A stretch of 64,000 nucleotides of DNA from DATFTF01 sp963825175 (lineage in GTDB: Bacteria > Acidobacteriota > Thermoanaerobaculia > UBA5066 > Gp7-AA6), in NCBI GenBank assembly GCA_963825175.1, contig CAWGSA010000001.1:124001-188000 (forward strand), read 5' to 3'. Position 1 is the stretch's first letter; every line of letters begins with the position of its first letter. This document shows, piece by piece, positions 9,495 through 17,468 of the stretch. The position numbers and the translations under genes are program-made. The notes beneath the pieces were generated by a model, which worked only from the letters and a program-made list of their open reading frames with translations, searched no databases and was not told the DNA's origin.

Positions 9495-9594
9495 GAATCG
9501 GTTCATCGGTTCATCTGTCCATCGGTTCATCTATCCCGAAAAAGACTCACCCGGGCACTTGAACCGATGATCCGATGAGCCGATGATCCGATTC
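9495..9594. repeat. 8-nt unit repeat arranged as a 34-base inverted repeat
   Basis: The left arm (9495-9528) is made of variants of ATCGGTTC and the right arm (9561-9594) of variants of GATGATCC. The reverse complement of the right arm matches the left arm at nearly all positions, so a long imperfect stem-loop can form between hpnH and hpnA. It lacks a U-run and may act as an intercistronic RNA structure rather than a terminator. Confidence 0.8.
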
Positions 9595-9599
9595 TCCTG

Positions 9600-10586
9600 A
9601 TGGACCTCGTCACCGGCGGCACCGGCTTCGTGGGGGCGCACGTGGTGCGGGCGCTTCTCGCGCGCGGCCGGGCGGTGCGATGCCTGGTGCGCCCTCAGAG
9701 CCGCCGAACGAACCTGGAAGGGCTGCCGGTCGAGATCGCCCTCGGCGACGTGATCCACCCCCAGTCGCTGCAGAGCGCGATGAACGGCGTCCAGACCGTC
9801 TACCACTGCGCTGCGGACTACCGCCTCTACGCTCGGGACCCTCGCTCTCTGTACGAGGCCAACGTCACCGGGACGGCGAACGTGATGCGCGCCGCCGCCG
9901 ACGCGCGCGTCGAGCGGGTGGTCCACACCAGCTCCGTGGGGGCCCTCGGCGTCGTCTCCGACGGATCCTCCGCCGACGAAACGACGCCGGTCCGTCCGGA
10001 GTCGCTCATCGGCCACTACAAGCGCAGCAAGTACGAGGCGGAGCGCGCCGTCGAGCGTTGGGCCGCGGAGGGGTTGCCGGTGGTCATCGTCAACCCGTCC
10101 ACCCCGGTGGGCGAGCGCGACGTCAAGCCGACGCCGACCGGGCAGATGATCGTCGACTTCCTGAACCGACGGATGCCGGCCTACGTCGACACGGGGTTGA
10201 ACCTCGTGGACGTGCGCGACGTCGCGGAAGGGCATATCCTCGCGGCCGAGCGGGGACGCGTGGGCGAAAAGTACATCCTGGGCCATCGCAACATGACGTT
10301 GAAGGAGATCCTCGACACCCTGTCGAAGTTGACTGGCCTTCGCTCGCCCGGTCTGCGCCTGCCCCACTGGATTCCTTTGACCGCCGCGGCGCTGCAGACG
10401 GCCGGGGCCCGCCTGACCGGCGGAGTTCCCCGCGTCCCACTGGAAGGCGTGCGGATGTCGCGGCATCGCATGTTCTTCGACCCGTCCAAGGCGGTGCGCG
10501 AGCTCGAACTCCCGCAGACGCCGGTGGAGGAGGCGCTGGCGCGCGCGGTGAGCTGGTTCCAGGAGCATGGCTATGTCCGCGCCTGA
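9600..10586 (+). CDS. hpnA: hopanoid-associated NAD-dependent sugar epimerase/dehydratase HpnA
   Basis: 328 residues, extended short-chain dehydrogenase fold. The nucleotide-binding G-G-T-G-F-V-G sits at residues 6-12 and the catalytic Y-x-x-x-K (Y-K-R-S-K) near residue 139, with N-P-S-T-P-V-G after it. Context between hpnH and hpnG and the high resemblance to the HpnA family support the call; its exact reaction on the hopanoid side chain is still not settled in the literature. The 3' end overlaps the hpnG start. The start codon follows the inverted repeat with no clear Shine-Dalgarno. Confidence 0.92.
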   Translation: MDLVTGGTGFVGAHVVRALLARGRAVRCLVRPQSRRTNLEGLPVEIALGDVIHPQSLQSAMNGVQTVYHCAADYRLYARDPRSLYEANVTGTANVMRAAADARVERVVHTSSVGALGVVSDGSSADETTPVRPESLIGHYKRSKYEAERAVERWAAEGLPVVIVNPSTPVGERDVKPTPTGQMIVDFLNRRMPAYVDTGLNLVDVRDVAEGHILAAERGRVGEKYILGHRNMTLKEILDTLSKLTGLRSPGLRLPHWIPLTAAALQTAGARLTGGVPRVPLEGVRMSRHRMFFDPSKAVRELELPQTPVEEALARAVSWFQEHGYVRA

Positions 10587-11361
10587 CGGCGAGGATCGTA
10601 CGGGCGGCGGCGGCGAAACGCCCGCTGTGCCCGCGCACCGCCCTACGATCGCGATCGTCACCGCTTTGAAGGAGGAGCTGGAGGGAGTCCTTCAGCACGC
10701 CCGCGGAGTCCGGCGCCGTCCCGACGGTTATTTCGAGGCGCGCTATGGATCCGCCCCGGCCGTGCTCACCTCGACCGGCGACGGTTCGGGAAATGCCACC
10801 CGGGGACTCGCCCGGCTCTGCGACGCCATCCATCCGGCCGCGGTGATCGGCGTGGGCGTCGCCGGCGCTTTGTCGGGCCCCCTCAAGGTCGGAGACCTCG
10901 TCGTCGGGCTCAAGGTCCAGGACGACGTGGGCGAGTGTCCCGCTCCCGATCCTCGCCTTCTCTCCTGGGCGCTCGCTTCCGGAGCCAAGGCCGCCACCCT
11001 CGTCACCGTCGGGGCGCCCGTGGTGTCTCCCGAGGAGAGGGCCGACATCGCCGCGTCCCTCGACGGCGACACGTTCGGCGCCGTGGACATGGAGTCGGCG
11101 GCCTGGGCCCGGACCGCCGCGGCGCGGCGGATTCCGTGTCTGGTCGTTCGCTCGATCAGCGACCTGACCGACGAGGAGCTGCCCGAGTACCTGCGCCGCT
11201 CCGTCGGCCGGGAAGGCGGAGTGCGGCGGGGCGCCGTGATCGGCTTCGGAATGAGGCAACCCCGTTCGATCCCGACCCTGCTGCGGATGCGAAAGCGCGT
11301 CGACGAGTGCTCCGAGCGTCTCGGCGTGTTCCTCCAGAGACTGCTCGGCGAAGCCCCGTAG
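10573..11361 (+). CDS. hpnG: adenosylhopane nucleosidase HpnG (purine phosphorylase family)
   Basis: 262 residues from the second of two nearby ATGs. 10573 is chosen because AGGAG lies 7 bases upstream, while an ATG at 10567 would be only one base from it. HpnG removes adenine from adenosylhopane to give ribosylhopane or its phosphate. The phosphorylase/nucleosidase core shows I-A-I-V-T-A-L-K-E-E near residue 26 and the purine-site motif V-D-M-E-S-A-A. It overlaps hpnA and is 16 bases before the synthase gene, so it is in the same operon. Confidence 0.92.
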   Translation: MSAPDGEDRTGGGGETPAVPAHRPTIAIVTALKEELEGVLQHARGVRRRPDGYFEARYGSAPAVLTSTGDGSGNATRGLARLCDAIHPAAVIGVGVAGALSGPLKVGDLVVGLKVQDDVGECPAPDPRLLSWALASGAKAATLVTVGAPVVSPEERADIAASLDGDTFGAVDMESAAWARTAAARRIPCLVVRSISDLTDEELPEYLRRSVGREGGVRRGAVIGFGMRQPRSIPTLLRMRKRVDECSERLGVFLQRLLGEAP

Positions 11362-11377
11362 TCGAAGGGCGAGGGCG

Positions 11378-12280
11378 ATGGCCGAACTCGAAGACCTGCT
11401 GGAGAAAACCAGCCGCACGTTCGCGCTGTCGATCCCGGTGCTCCCCGAGCCGACGCGCCGCCAGGTGGTGATCGCGTACCTGCTCTTTCGCATCGCGGAC
11501 ACGTTCGAGGACGCGGCGCATTGGACGCGCGAGCGGCGCATCGAGGCCCTGGAGGAGTTTGGCGCCCTCCTCGCTCCGGGCGGCGCGGCGCAGGATCGTG
11601 CTTTCACCGCCAAATGGACGGCCGCGGACCCGTCGCCCCATGCCGGCTACCGGGAGCTCATCGCCCGGGTCCCCTTCGTGCTCGACTCCTTCCGGGGTCT
11701 CGATCCCGACGCCGTTTCCTCGATTGCCGGGCACGTCCGGCGATCGGCACAAGGAATGGCGGGATTCGTGGCGCGCAGCCGGGACGGCACCCTGGCTCTG
11801 GGTGCATGGAGCGACCTGCGCGATTATTGCTACGCCGTCGCCGGCATCGTGGGCGAGATGCTCACCGACCTCTTCCTACTCCATCGTCAGGGACTCGAGC
11901 CCATCGCCAAAGACCTTCGGGATCGGGCCGCAACCTTCGGCGAAGCGCTCCAGCTCGTCAACATTCTGAAGGACGCCGCGGTCGACGCCTCGGAAGGACG
12001 CCGATTCCTTCCCCGTGAAGTGGCGCTCGCCGACGTGTTCGCCCTGGCCCGACGGGACCTCGGCGTCGCCGGCGACTACATCCTGGCCCTGCAGCGGGCC
12101 GACGCCCCGCGGGGCATCGTCGCCTTTTGCGCGCTCCCGGTCGAGCTGGCCTGGGCCACGCTGGAGAAAGTGGAGCGCCGCGGTCCCGGCTCCAAAGTCT
12201 CGAGACTCGAGGTCTTCGCCATCAAGCAGCGCCTCGACCGCGCCCTCGACCGCAACGAGCCGGCCATCGCGCCGCGCTGA
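11378..12280 (+). CDS. squalene/phytoene synthase family protein
   Basis: 300 residues, trans-isoprenyl diphosphate synthase head-to-head fold. The first aspartate-rich motif is D-T-F-E-D near residue 49. The second appears as N-I-L-K-D near residue 192, with Lys where N-x-x-R-D is more common, after G-E-M-L-T-D. In this operon it most likely makes squalene or its precursor presqualene diphosphate for the cyclase. It could be HpnC- or HpnD-like, or a single-enzyme squalene synthase; no HpnE oxidoreductase is in the window, so the route cannot be fixed. Confidence 0.88.
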   Translation: MAELEDLLEKTSRTFALSIPVLPEPTRRQVVIAYLLFRIADTFEDAAHWTRERRIEALEEFGALLAPGGAAQDRAFTAKWTAADPSPHAGYRELIARVPFVLDSFRGLDPDAVSSIAGHVRRSAQGMAGFVARSRDGTLALGAWSDLRDYCYAVAGIVGEMLTDLFLLHRQGLEPIAKDLRDRAATFGEALQLVNILKDAAVDASEGRRFLPREVALADVFALARRDLGVAGDYILALQRADAPRGIVAFCALPVELAWATLEKVERRGPGSKVSRLEVFAIKQRLDRALDRNEPAIAPR

Positions 12281-12306
12281 TTCAGGCGCCCTGAGGCTCC
12301 AGATCG

Positions 12307-12327
12307 CGGGCCTCGCCTTCGGGCCCG
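12307..12327. terminator. weak bidirectional hairpin between convergent genes
   Basis: CGGGCC (12307-12312) pairs with GGCCCG (12322-12327) around a 9-base loop, in the 48-base gap between the convergent synthase and Rieske genes. No U-tract follows. Confidence 0.3.
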
Positions 12328-12328
12328 G

Positions 12329-13213
12329 TCAGGGGCGGAGCTTGACCTCCAACTGGTCTCCCGCCACCCGCACTTCATAGGAAGGCAAGGCCGCGCACGC
12401 CGGCCCCTCCCGCACGCTGCCGTCCTTCAAGGCGAACCGCGACGCATGCCAGGGGCACTGGATCGTGTCGCGCTGCAACGTCCCTTCCTCCAGCGGCGCG
12501 CCATAGTGCGAACAGACCGCTCCGAGGGCATAGACCTGGTCTCTGGACCGGACGAGCAGAATCGGTTGCCCATCGACGTCGACGCGCCGCGGCTTGCCCT
12601 CGATCAGCTTCGCCGCCGCGAGCGCGGGCGTGAAGCCCTCCGGGCCGCTTCGGTAGGCATTGCGGTTGATCATCACGCCCATGTGGTAGACCATCGTTCC
12701 CCCGAGAAACCCGCCGACGGCCATGAGCAGATAACCCGCGAGCGCGACAACGAACGCGGACGGCGTAGTCTGCCATCCCTCGCTCCAGCGCATCGCGAAC
12801 GACGCGGCGAAAAGAAGCGTGCCGGCCAGGTTCAGGGTGGCGTGCACGGCTCCGACCGCTTTCTCGGGAGGATTGACGTCCATCCAGTCCATCAATCCGC
12901 TCGCCATGGTCGGCACCACCGCGAGCAAGCCGAGGCCGGCCGTAACGCCGGCCGCGAGCCCGACCGGAGCGCGGAAGACGAGCCCGATCACGTCCAGCAG
13001 GATGGTGACCGTCCACGCCCCGATGGGCACGTCGGTCAGGACGGAATGGAGAGGATGGCCGAGCCAGCCGCCGTTCAAGAAGAGCTTCACCGGACGCAGC
13101 GCGGTGGCCTGGAAATGGCGGTTCAACCAGGCATCGAGGGGTCCGGCCACACGCTGGACCGCCCGCGACTTGAGAAACGCGGATTCGAGCCGCTCGGAAA
13201 GGTCACGCTTCAT
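12329..13213 (-). CDS. DUF2231 membrane domain fused to a Rieske 2Fe-2S domain
   Basis: 294 residues. Residues about 50-195 carry four hydrophobic segments with the DUF2231 signature G-H-P-L-H-S-V-L-T-D-V-P. The C-terminal 100 residues are a Rieske domain with C-S-H-Y-G and C-P-W-H-A-S, giving the two Cys and two His ligands of the cluster. It is probably a membrane redox protein; electron partners are unknown. It runs opposite to the hopanoid operon and in line with the hpnP-like gene, and may supply electrons to a local oxidase or radical enzyme, which is speculation. Confidence 0.88.
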   Translation of the reverse strand: MKRDLSERLESAFLKSRAVQRVAGPLDAWLNRHFQATALRPVKLFLNGGWLGHPLHSVLTDVPIGAWTVTILLDVIGLVFRAPVGLAAGVTAGLGLLAVVPTMASGLMDWMDVNPPEKAVGAVHATLNLAGTLLFAASFAMRWSEGWQTTPSAFVVALAGYLLMAVGGFLGGTMVYHMGVMINRNAYRSGPEGFTPALAAAKLIEGKPRRVDVDGQPILLVRSRDQVYALGAVCSHYGAPLEEGTLQRDTIQCPWHASRFALKDGSVREGPACAALPSYEVRVAGDQLEVKLRP

Positions 13214-13238
13214 GGCGACGGGGACATTTCAGGAGCTC

Positions 13239-14847
13239 TCACAGCGCGGCGCGGGCGGGCTCGCGGGTCCCGGCCGGTCGGGCCGAACGCGATGAGCCGA
13301 GCTCCGAATAGAAGGAGTACTCGCCCACTCCCGCCGCGCAGTCGCGGGCGAAGTGGATCAGGTGGTGGCCGACCAGGCCGACGTGGATGACGGCCTCGAT
13401 GTTCCCCCTCTTCAACGCCGGCCAGGCCATCCGCCAGAAGGTCCTCCGGTAGTCGGAGAGGAGGCCGACCCGCCACAGGATGCGAGCGAGGATGCCGAGG
13501 CCGTGGGCCACGTCGCCTCTCCCGACCTTCCGCAGCTTTCCCGGATCGAAGCGGTTGGGATAGGTGTGCTCGATCTGGTGCTGGAACCGGCGGTACAGGG
13601 CCTCGGGCGCGTTGGCCCGCGTCACGCAGCTCAACCAGTTGGCGCGCACGATGTCACGCGGCAGGAGGAATCGCACGTTGGACTCGGAGCCCCCCGTCCC
13701 GTCGGAGAGCAAACGTCCCTCCGCTTCCAGGCGGCGCCAGAACGGGGTCTTCGGCAGCGCGTAGAGCAGGTTGATCGTCAGCATCGGGATGCTCGCCGCC
13801 TCGATGAACCGGAACACCTCCTCGCCCGTCTGCTCGGTGTCCTGGTCGAGGCCCATGATGATTCCGGAGACGACCTCCATGCCGTGGCGTTCAGGATCTT
13901 CACGGCTTCCAGGATCGGCAGCCGCAGGTTCTGGTCCTTGACCATACCGTGGAGGGCCTCTTCGTCCGGCGTCTCGATGCCGACGAAGACGGTGTGGAAG
14001 AACGCCTCGCGCATCAGCTCCAGGATCGTCGTGTTCTGCGCGATGTTCAGCGTCGCTTCGCAGGCGAAGCGCACGCGGTAGCCGGTCCTGCGCTGCCACT
14101 CGACCAGATGCGGCAGGAGATCGAGCGCCGCCTTCGGGTTGCCGATGAAGTTGTCGTCGACGAAGTAGATCGCTCCCGGCGGACCCGCCGCGACGATGGC
14201 GTCGAGCTCGCGGCAGACCTGCTCCGGCGTCTTCAGGCGCGGATTCCGACCGTAGAGCTCGGGGATGTCGCAGAACTCGCAGCGGTAGGGGCAGCCGGAG
14301 GAGAATTGCACGCTCGCCAGGAAGTAGTCCTGGATGCGAATCAGGTGATACGCCGGCGTCGGAAAATCCGACAGCGGCGTGCGCTCGGCGGTCGTCAAGC
14401 CGGATCTGCTCGCGCCGGTCGCTCGACCGTCTCGTCGAGATGCGCGTAGAGCGCTCGCGTCGCGTCTCCCAGCTCCCCGACGTGCAGGATGTCGAAGTCC
14501 GGGTACCACTCGGGCAGGCGGAGACCGACGGGCCTCCGAGCACGGTCACCTTGCCGAACCGGTGCGCGCGCTCGTTGACCGACTGTTGATCGTTTCGCGC
14601 TGGACGTGCATGCCGGTGACGAAGACGGCGTCGGCCCACTGGAAGTCCGGCGTCCGTGGCCGGCGCCATGTTTTCGTCCACGAACCGGATCTCCCAGTCG
14701 GAAGGGACCGTCGCAGCCACGAGCAGCATGCCCTGCGGCGGCATGAAGGCCTTGCACGCGCGGCATCAGCGGGTAGGCGTGGTGCAGGGTCCCGAACGAC
14801 CGCGCGTACTGCGGAAACACGCAGAGGATGCGGCGATGGGAGCGCAT
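13239..14847 (-). pseudogene. hpnP: B12-binding radical SAM protein resembling hopanoid C-2 methylase HpnP, broken by several indels
   Basis: Joined from three frames, the product is about 535 residues. It starts M-R-S-H-R-R-I-L-C-V-F-P, has an A-F-M-P-P-Q-G segment, a B12 domain (L-G-G-P-S-V-S-A-C-P), a radical SAM motif C-P-Y-R-C-E-F-C, then F-V-D-D-N-F-I-G-N and S-G-I-I-M-G-L-D. This order and wording match HpnP as I remember it, and the gene sits in a hopanoid block. At least six one-base gains or losses are needed, near 14744, 14655, 14595, 14525, 14405 and 13887, yet no in-frame stop or obvious missense decay is seen. So it is either very recently inactivated or affected by local sequence errors. 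A related methylase with another substrate is possible. Confidence 0.72.
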
Positions 14848-14904
14848 GGTTAAGAAAAGCGTATCAGGATCGGGGTGGATCGTGCGACGGTCTACGACCA
14901 AAGA

Positions 14905-14990
14905 GTGCGACGTTCAATGTGCGAAGTTCTAAGTTATCGAGCCGACAAGTAGAACTTAGAACTTAGAACTTAGAACGTCGCACTTCGCAC
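14905..14990. repeat. 8-nt unit repeat in an imperfect inverted repeat
   Basis: Copies of ACTTAGAA run through 14951-14975, flanked by GAACGTCGCAC (14973-14983). The left part (14905-14935) contains GTGCGACGTTC and GTTCTAAGTT, their reverse complements. A long stem-loop can form between the outer-membrane protein gene and the hpnP-like gene. Confidence 0.8.
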
Positions 14991-16150
14991 TACTTCATCG
15001 GCAGCGCCACCTCCGCCCCGATGGCCAGCGTCACTTCCGGCCCGCCCAGCAGATGCGACAGGCCGGCGCCGAAGACGCCCGAGCGCTGGATGTCCAGGCT
15101 CCGGGCGGGAAGGACGCCAGTGGGATCGGTCAAACCCAGCGTTTCGTCGCCCCGCGAGGAGCGCAGGAGCACCTTGACCCGGAATCCCGGCGACAGCGTC
15201 TGCCGGACAGTCAGGTCCCACAGGTCGATCTTCGCCCGCGACTCCGGGTGGTACCCCGATTCGAAGGCGGCGACCTCGGTACCGAGCACGGCGAAGCCGA
15301 CGAACGGCAGGCGCGAGCGGTCGTAGGTCGCCTGGAAGAACGCCTCGGTCCGGCCGGCGGCGTAGCCCACGCCGACGCGGTAGGCCTCCAGCGTCGCCGT
15401 CGCGTCGAAATCGTGCGGCACGAAGGCCGGCTGATTCTGCTCATGCGCGCCGATCGATCCGGAGGCGCGTTCGGCCGACGCGGAGAGCGTCCAGCGGCCG
15501 CGCCGGACCCGCGCCTCGAGCGCGGCGCCGTAGACCGAGCCCTCCGTGAGCTGCGAAACGCCGGCCGTGGTGTCGCTCGCGGACGGAGCGACGTACCGCG
15601 CAGAGAGCGCGGCCTCGAAACCGGGCCAGCGATGGCGCAGACCCAGCCCGACGTCCACACGCTCGGCCGAGAGCACGCGCTCTTCGGTCAGGAAGAAGCG
15701 CTCCTGGCCCGTGTCGATGAGATCCGTCGACTTGTGGGACCGGCGATTCCACCCCGCCTCGAGCGAGTCGCGCTCGGTGAGCGGATAGCGCAGCACGATG
15801 GCGAAATTCTCGTAGCGTCCGGTGCCGGTGGCTGTGGTGTTGGACACGGAGAACGGCGTCTGTTCCTGCTCGTCGTGCGAAGGGCCGAGCGCGACGCGGA
15901 CTCCCCACTCCGCGGCCGGAGTGCCGGCGCCCAGGTCCGCGGCGGCCGGACGCGAGAATCCCAGGCCGACCAGCACGAACTTGGGAGTCACGTCGGAGAC
16001 GTCGTCGCGGCCTGTCCCGATCTGGTACCGCCGGGCCGCCGTGGCATACGAGAACCCGACCTCCGCGTGGTAGCCGGGCGGCGGCGGGAGGTCTCTGGCC
16101 AGAAGGAGTCCCGCGCAGAAGACGCAGGCGCTGACGAGATCGGAGCCCAT
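14990..16150 (-). CDS. predicted outer-membrane beta-barrel protein, function unknown
   Basis: 386 residues. A short hydrophobic N-terminus (V-S-A-C-V-F-C-A-G-L-L-L-A) looks like a signal peptide. The rest alternates polar and hydrophobic residues in many amphipathic strands, rich in Tyr, Arg and Glu, as in outer-membrane barrels. The last residues, E-V-A-L-P-M-K, do not end in the usual aromatic. I do not recognise a family. It is upstream of the hpnP-like gene on the same strand, with an inverted repeat between them. A role in the hopanoid-containing outer membrane is only a guess. Confidence 0.55.
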   Translation of the reverse strand: MGSDLVSACVFCAGLLLARDLPPPPGYHAEVGFSYATAARRYQIGTGRDDVSDVTPKFVLVGLGFSRPAAADLGAGTPAAEWGVRVALGPSHDEQEQTPFSVSNTTATGTGRYENFAIVLRYPLTERDSLEAGWNRRSHKSTDLIDTGQERFFLTEERVLSAERVDVGLGLRHRWPGFEAALSARYVAPSASDTTAGVSQLTEGSVYGAALEARVRRGRWTLSASAERASGSIGAHEQNQPAFVPHDFDATATLEAYRVGVGYAAGRTEAFFQATYDRSRLPFVGFAVLGTEVAAFESGYHPESRAKIDLWDLTVRQTLSPGFRVKVLLRSSRGDETLGLTDPTGVLPARSLDIQRSGVFGAGLSHLLGGPEVTLAIGAEVALPMK

Positions 16151-16153
16151 CAG

Positions 16154-16330
16154 ACGTGAGGCGTGAGGCGAGAGGCGTGAGGCGAACGAAAGCTGCTCAT
16201 TCCGTCGCCTTCCCAGACGACGTGAGGCGTGAGGCGTAAGACGAACGTGAGCGACTCATCGACGCCTCCATCCTTTGGTTCAGCGTTCTCTTCATTGTGG
16301 CGCCTGACGCCTTACGCCTTACGCCTTACG
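16154..16330. repeat. 7-nt unit repeats (GTGAGGC and its complement)
   Basis: Runs of GTGAGGC variants at about 16154-16183 and 16220-16240 are answered by the complementary run GCCTTAC at about 16302-16330. A stem-loop can form between the beta-barrel and ferritin-like genes. The right arm encodes the last residues of the ferritin-like protein. Confidence 0.8.
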
Positions 16331-17190
16331 CTCTTGGGCATCACCTTCAACATCAGCCGCACCGTTCCCGGCACCAGGGTCGGCCTCAGGAGCCGCTGGT
16401 CGTACGGGGCCAGGCGCCGCTCGTTCTCGGCCAGGCAGAGCTCCAGAAACGACCGCAGCGTGAAGTCCCCGAACGCAGTGTGGCTCTTCAAGGTGAACCC
16501 GTCCTGCGAACCGGCCGCCGGGGCCTGCCCCGGCTCCTGGCCGTTGCCCCCGCCGGCCATCTGCATCGCGCCCTTCACGCGGTCGAAGGCCTGGGCCGCG
16601 ACGTTCCACGCACGGCGGGCATCGAAGGCGGGCCGCAGCGGCCACGGCCGGCGCGCCCGCAGGTACGCGGCCCAGTTGACGATGAAGAGAATGTGCCGCG
16701 CCTCCTCCTGCATGATCTGGTCGAACAGAGCGATCAGGTCCTTGTGAAAGAGCTCGGTGCGGCGCCCGATGTCGAAGAGCCCGAAGGCGAAGAAGGAATC
16801 CAGGCATTCGCCGTAACCGGTGCGCAGAAACGTCCAGGTGGGATTCCTCGGCTTCTCCGGCGTGCCCGCGGGCGCCGTCGCGATCCCGTAGCGCCTGGTC
16901 AGAAGCGCGATGATCTCGGCGTGCCGTCCCTCCTCGTAACCTTGCAGAGCGATGGCTTCCTTCCAGACCGGATCCTGCTCGGAATCACCCAGGGTCTGGA
17001 CCTTGACCGCCGTGGCCGCTTCGGTCCGCGCGGCCTCGTCCCACACCGGCAGGTCCCGGAGCCGGGCCAGACCTTCCGGATCGAGCTCCGGCCACGCGAT
17101 GTCCGAGGGCCGGAAGGGCCGATGCGTCTCTACGAACGTCCGGCACAGCGCGTCGCGATGCTCGTCGGAGCCGATTTCGAGTCCATTCAT
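16312..17190 (-). CDS. ferritin-like di-iron domain protein
   Basis: 292 residues from the ATG at 17190, which has GGGGAGG upstream; the open frame extends further but without homology-like sequence. Two carboxylate-histidine motifs are visible: Y-E-E-G-R-H near residue 90 and Q-E-E-A-R-H near residue 160, the spacing of a ferritin-like four-helix bundle. A basic tail (M-P-K-S-V-R-R-K-A) partly comes from the repeat. It diverges from dxs. Ferritin-like proteins of this size may be oxygenases; a hydroxylation role on an isoprenoid would fit the neighbours but is not shown. Confidence 0.7.
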   Translation of the reverse strand: MNGLEIGSDEHRDALCRTFVETHRPFRPSDIAWPELDPEGLARLRDLPVWDEAARTEAATAVKVQTLGDSEQDPVWKEAIALQGYEEGRHAEIIALLTRRYGIATAPAGTPEKPRNPTWTFLRTGYGECLDSFFAFGLFDIGRRTELFHKDLIALFDQIMQEEARHILFIVNWAAYLRARRPWPLRPAFDARRAWNVAAQAFDRVKGAMQMAGGGNGQEPGQAPAAGSQDGFTLKSHTAFGDFTLRSFLELCLAENERRLAPYDQRLLRPTLVPGTVRLMLKVMPKSVRRKA

Positions 17191-17468
17191 GCCCGAGGAA
17201 CGCCTCCCCGGCCGGCACGCGGGCGGCCCGACGGGCCTTCCAAACCGAGCTGATATATTGGAGCATCCGGCCCGCGGTCCCTCCGGGAGGGCCGCCGGGC
17301 CCAGGGCGGACGGCCGCCGACCGGAGGCCGGACTTGGCGGAACGGGAGATGGAAAAGCATCGGCGTCGTTGAGTTCGCTTTGCGCGCTCCTTGCAGAGTT
17401 GATCCCAAGGGGCCTCGATTCGCGGAAACTCGCTCTCCGGAACCGGAGTATGTAGCAACGGACGCAAA

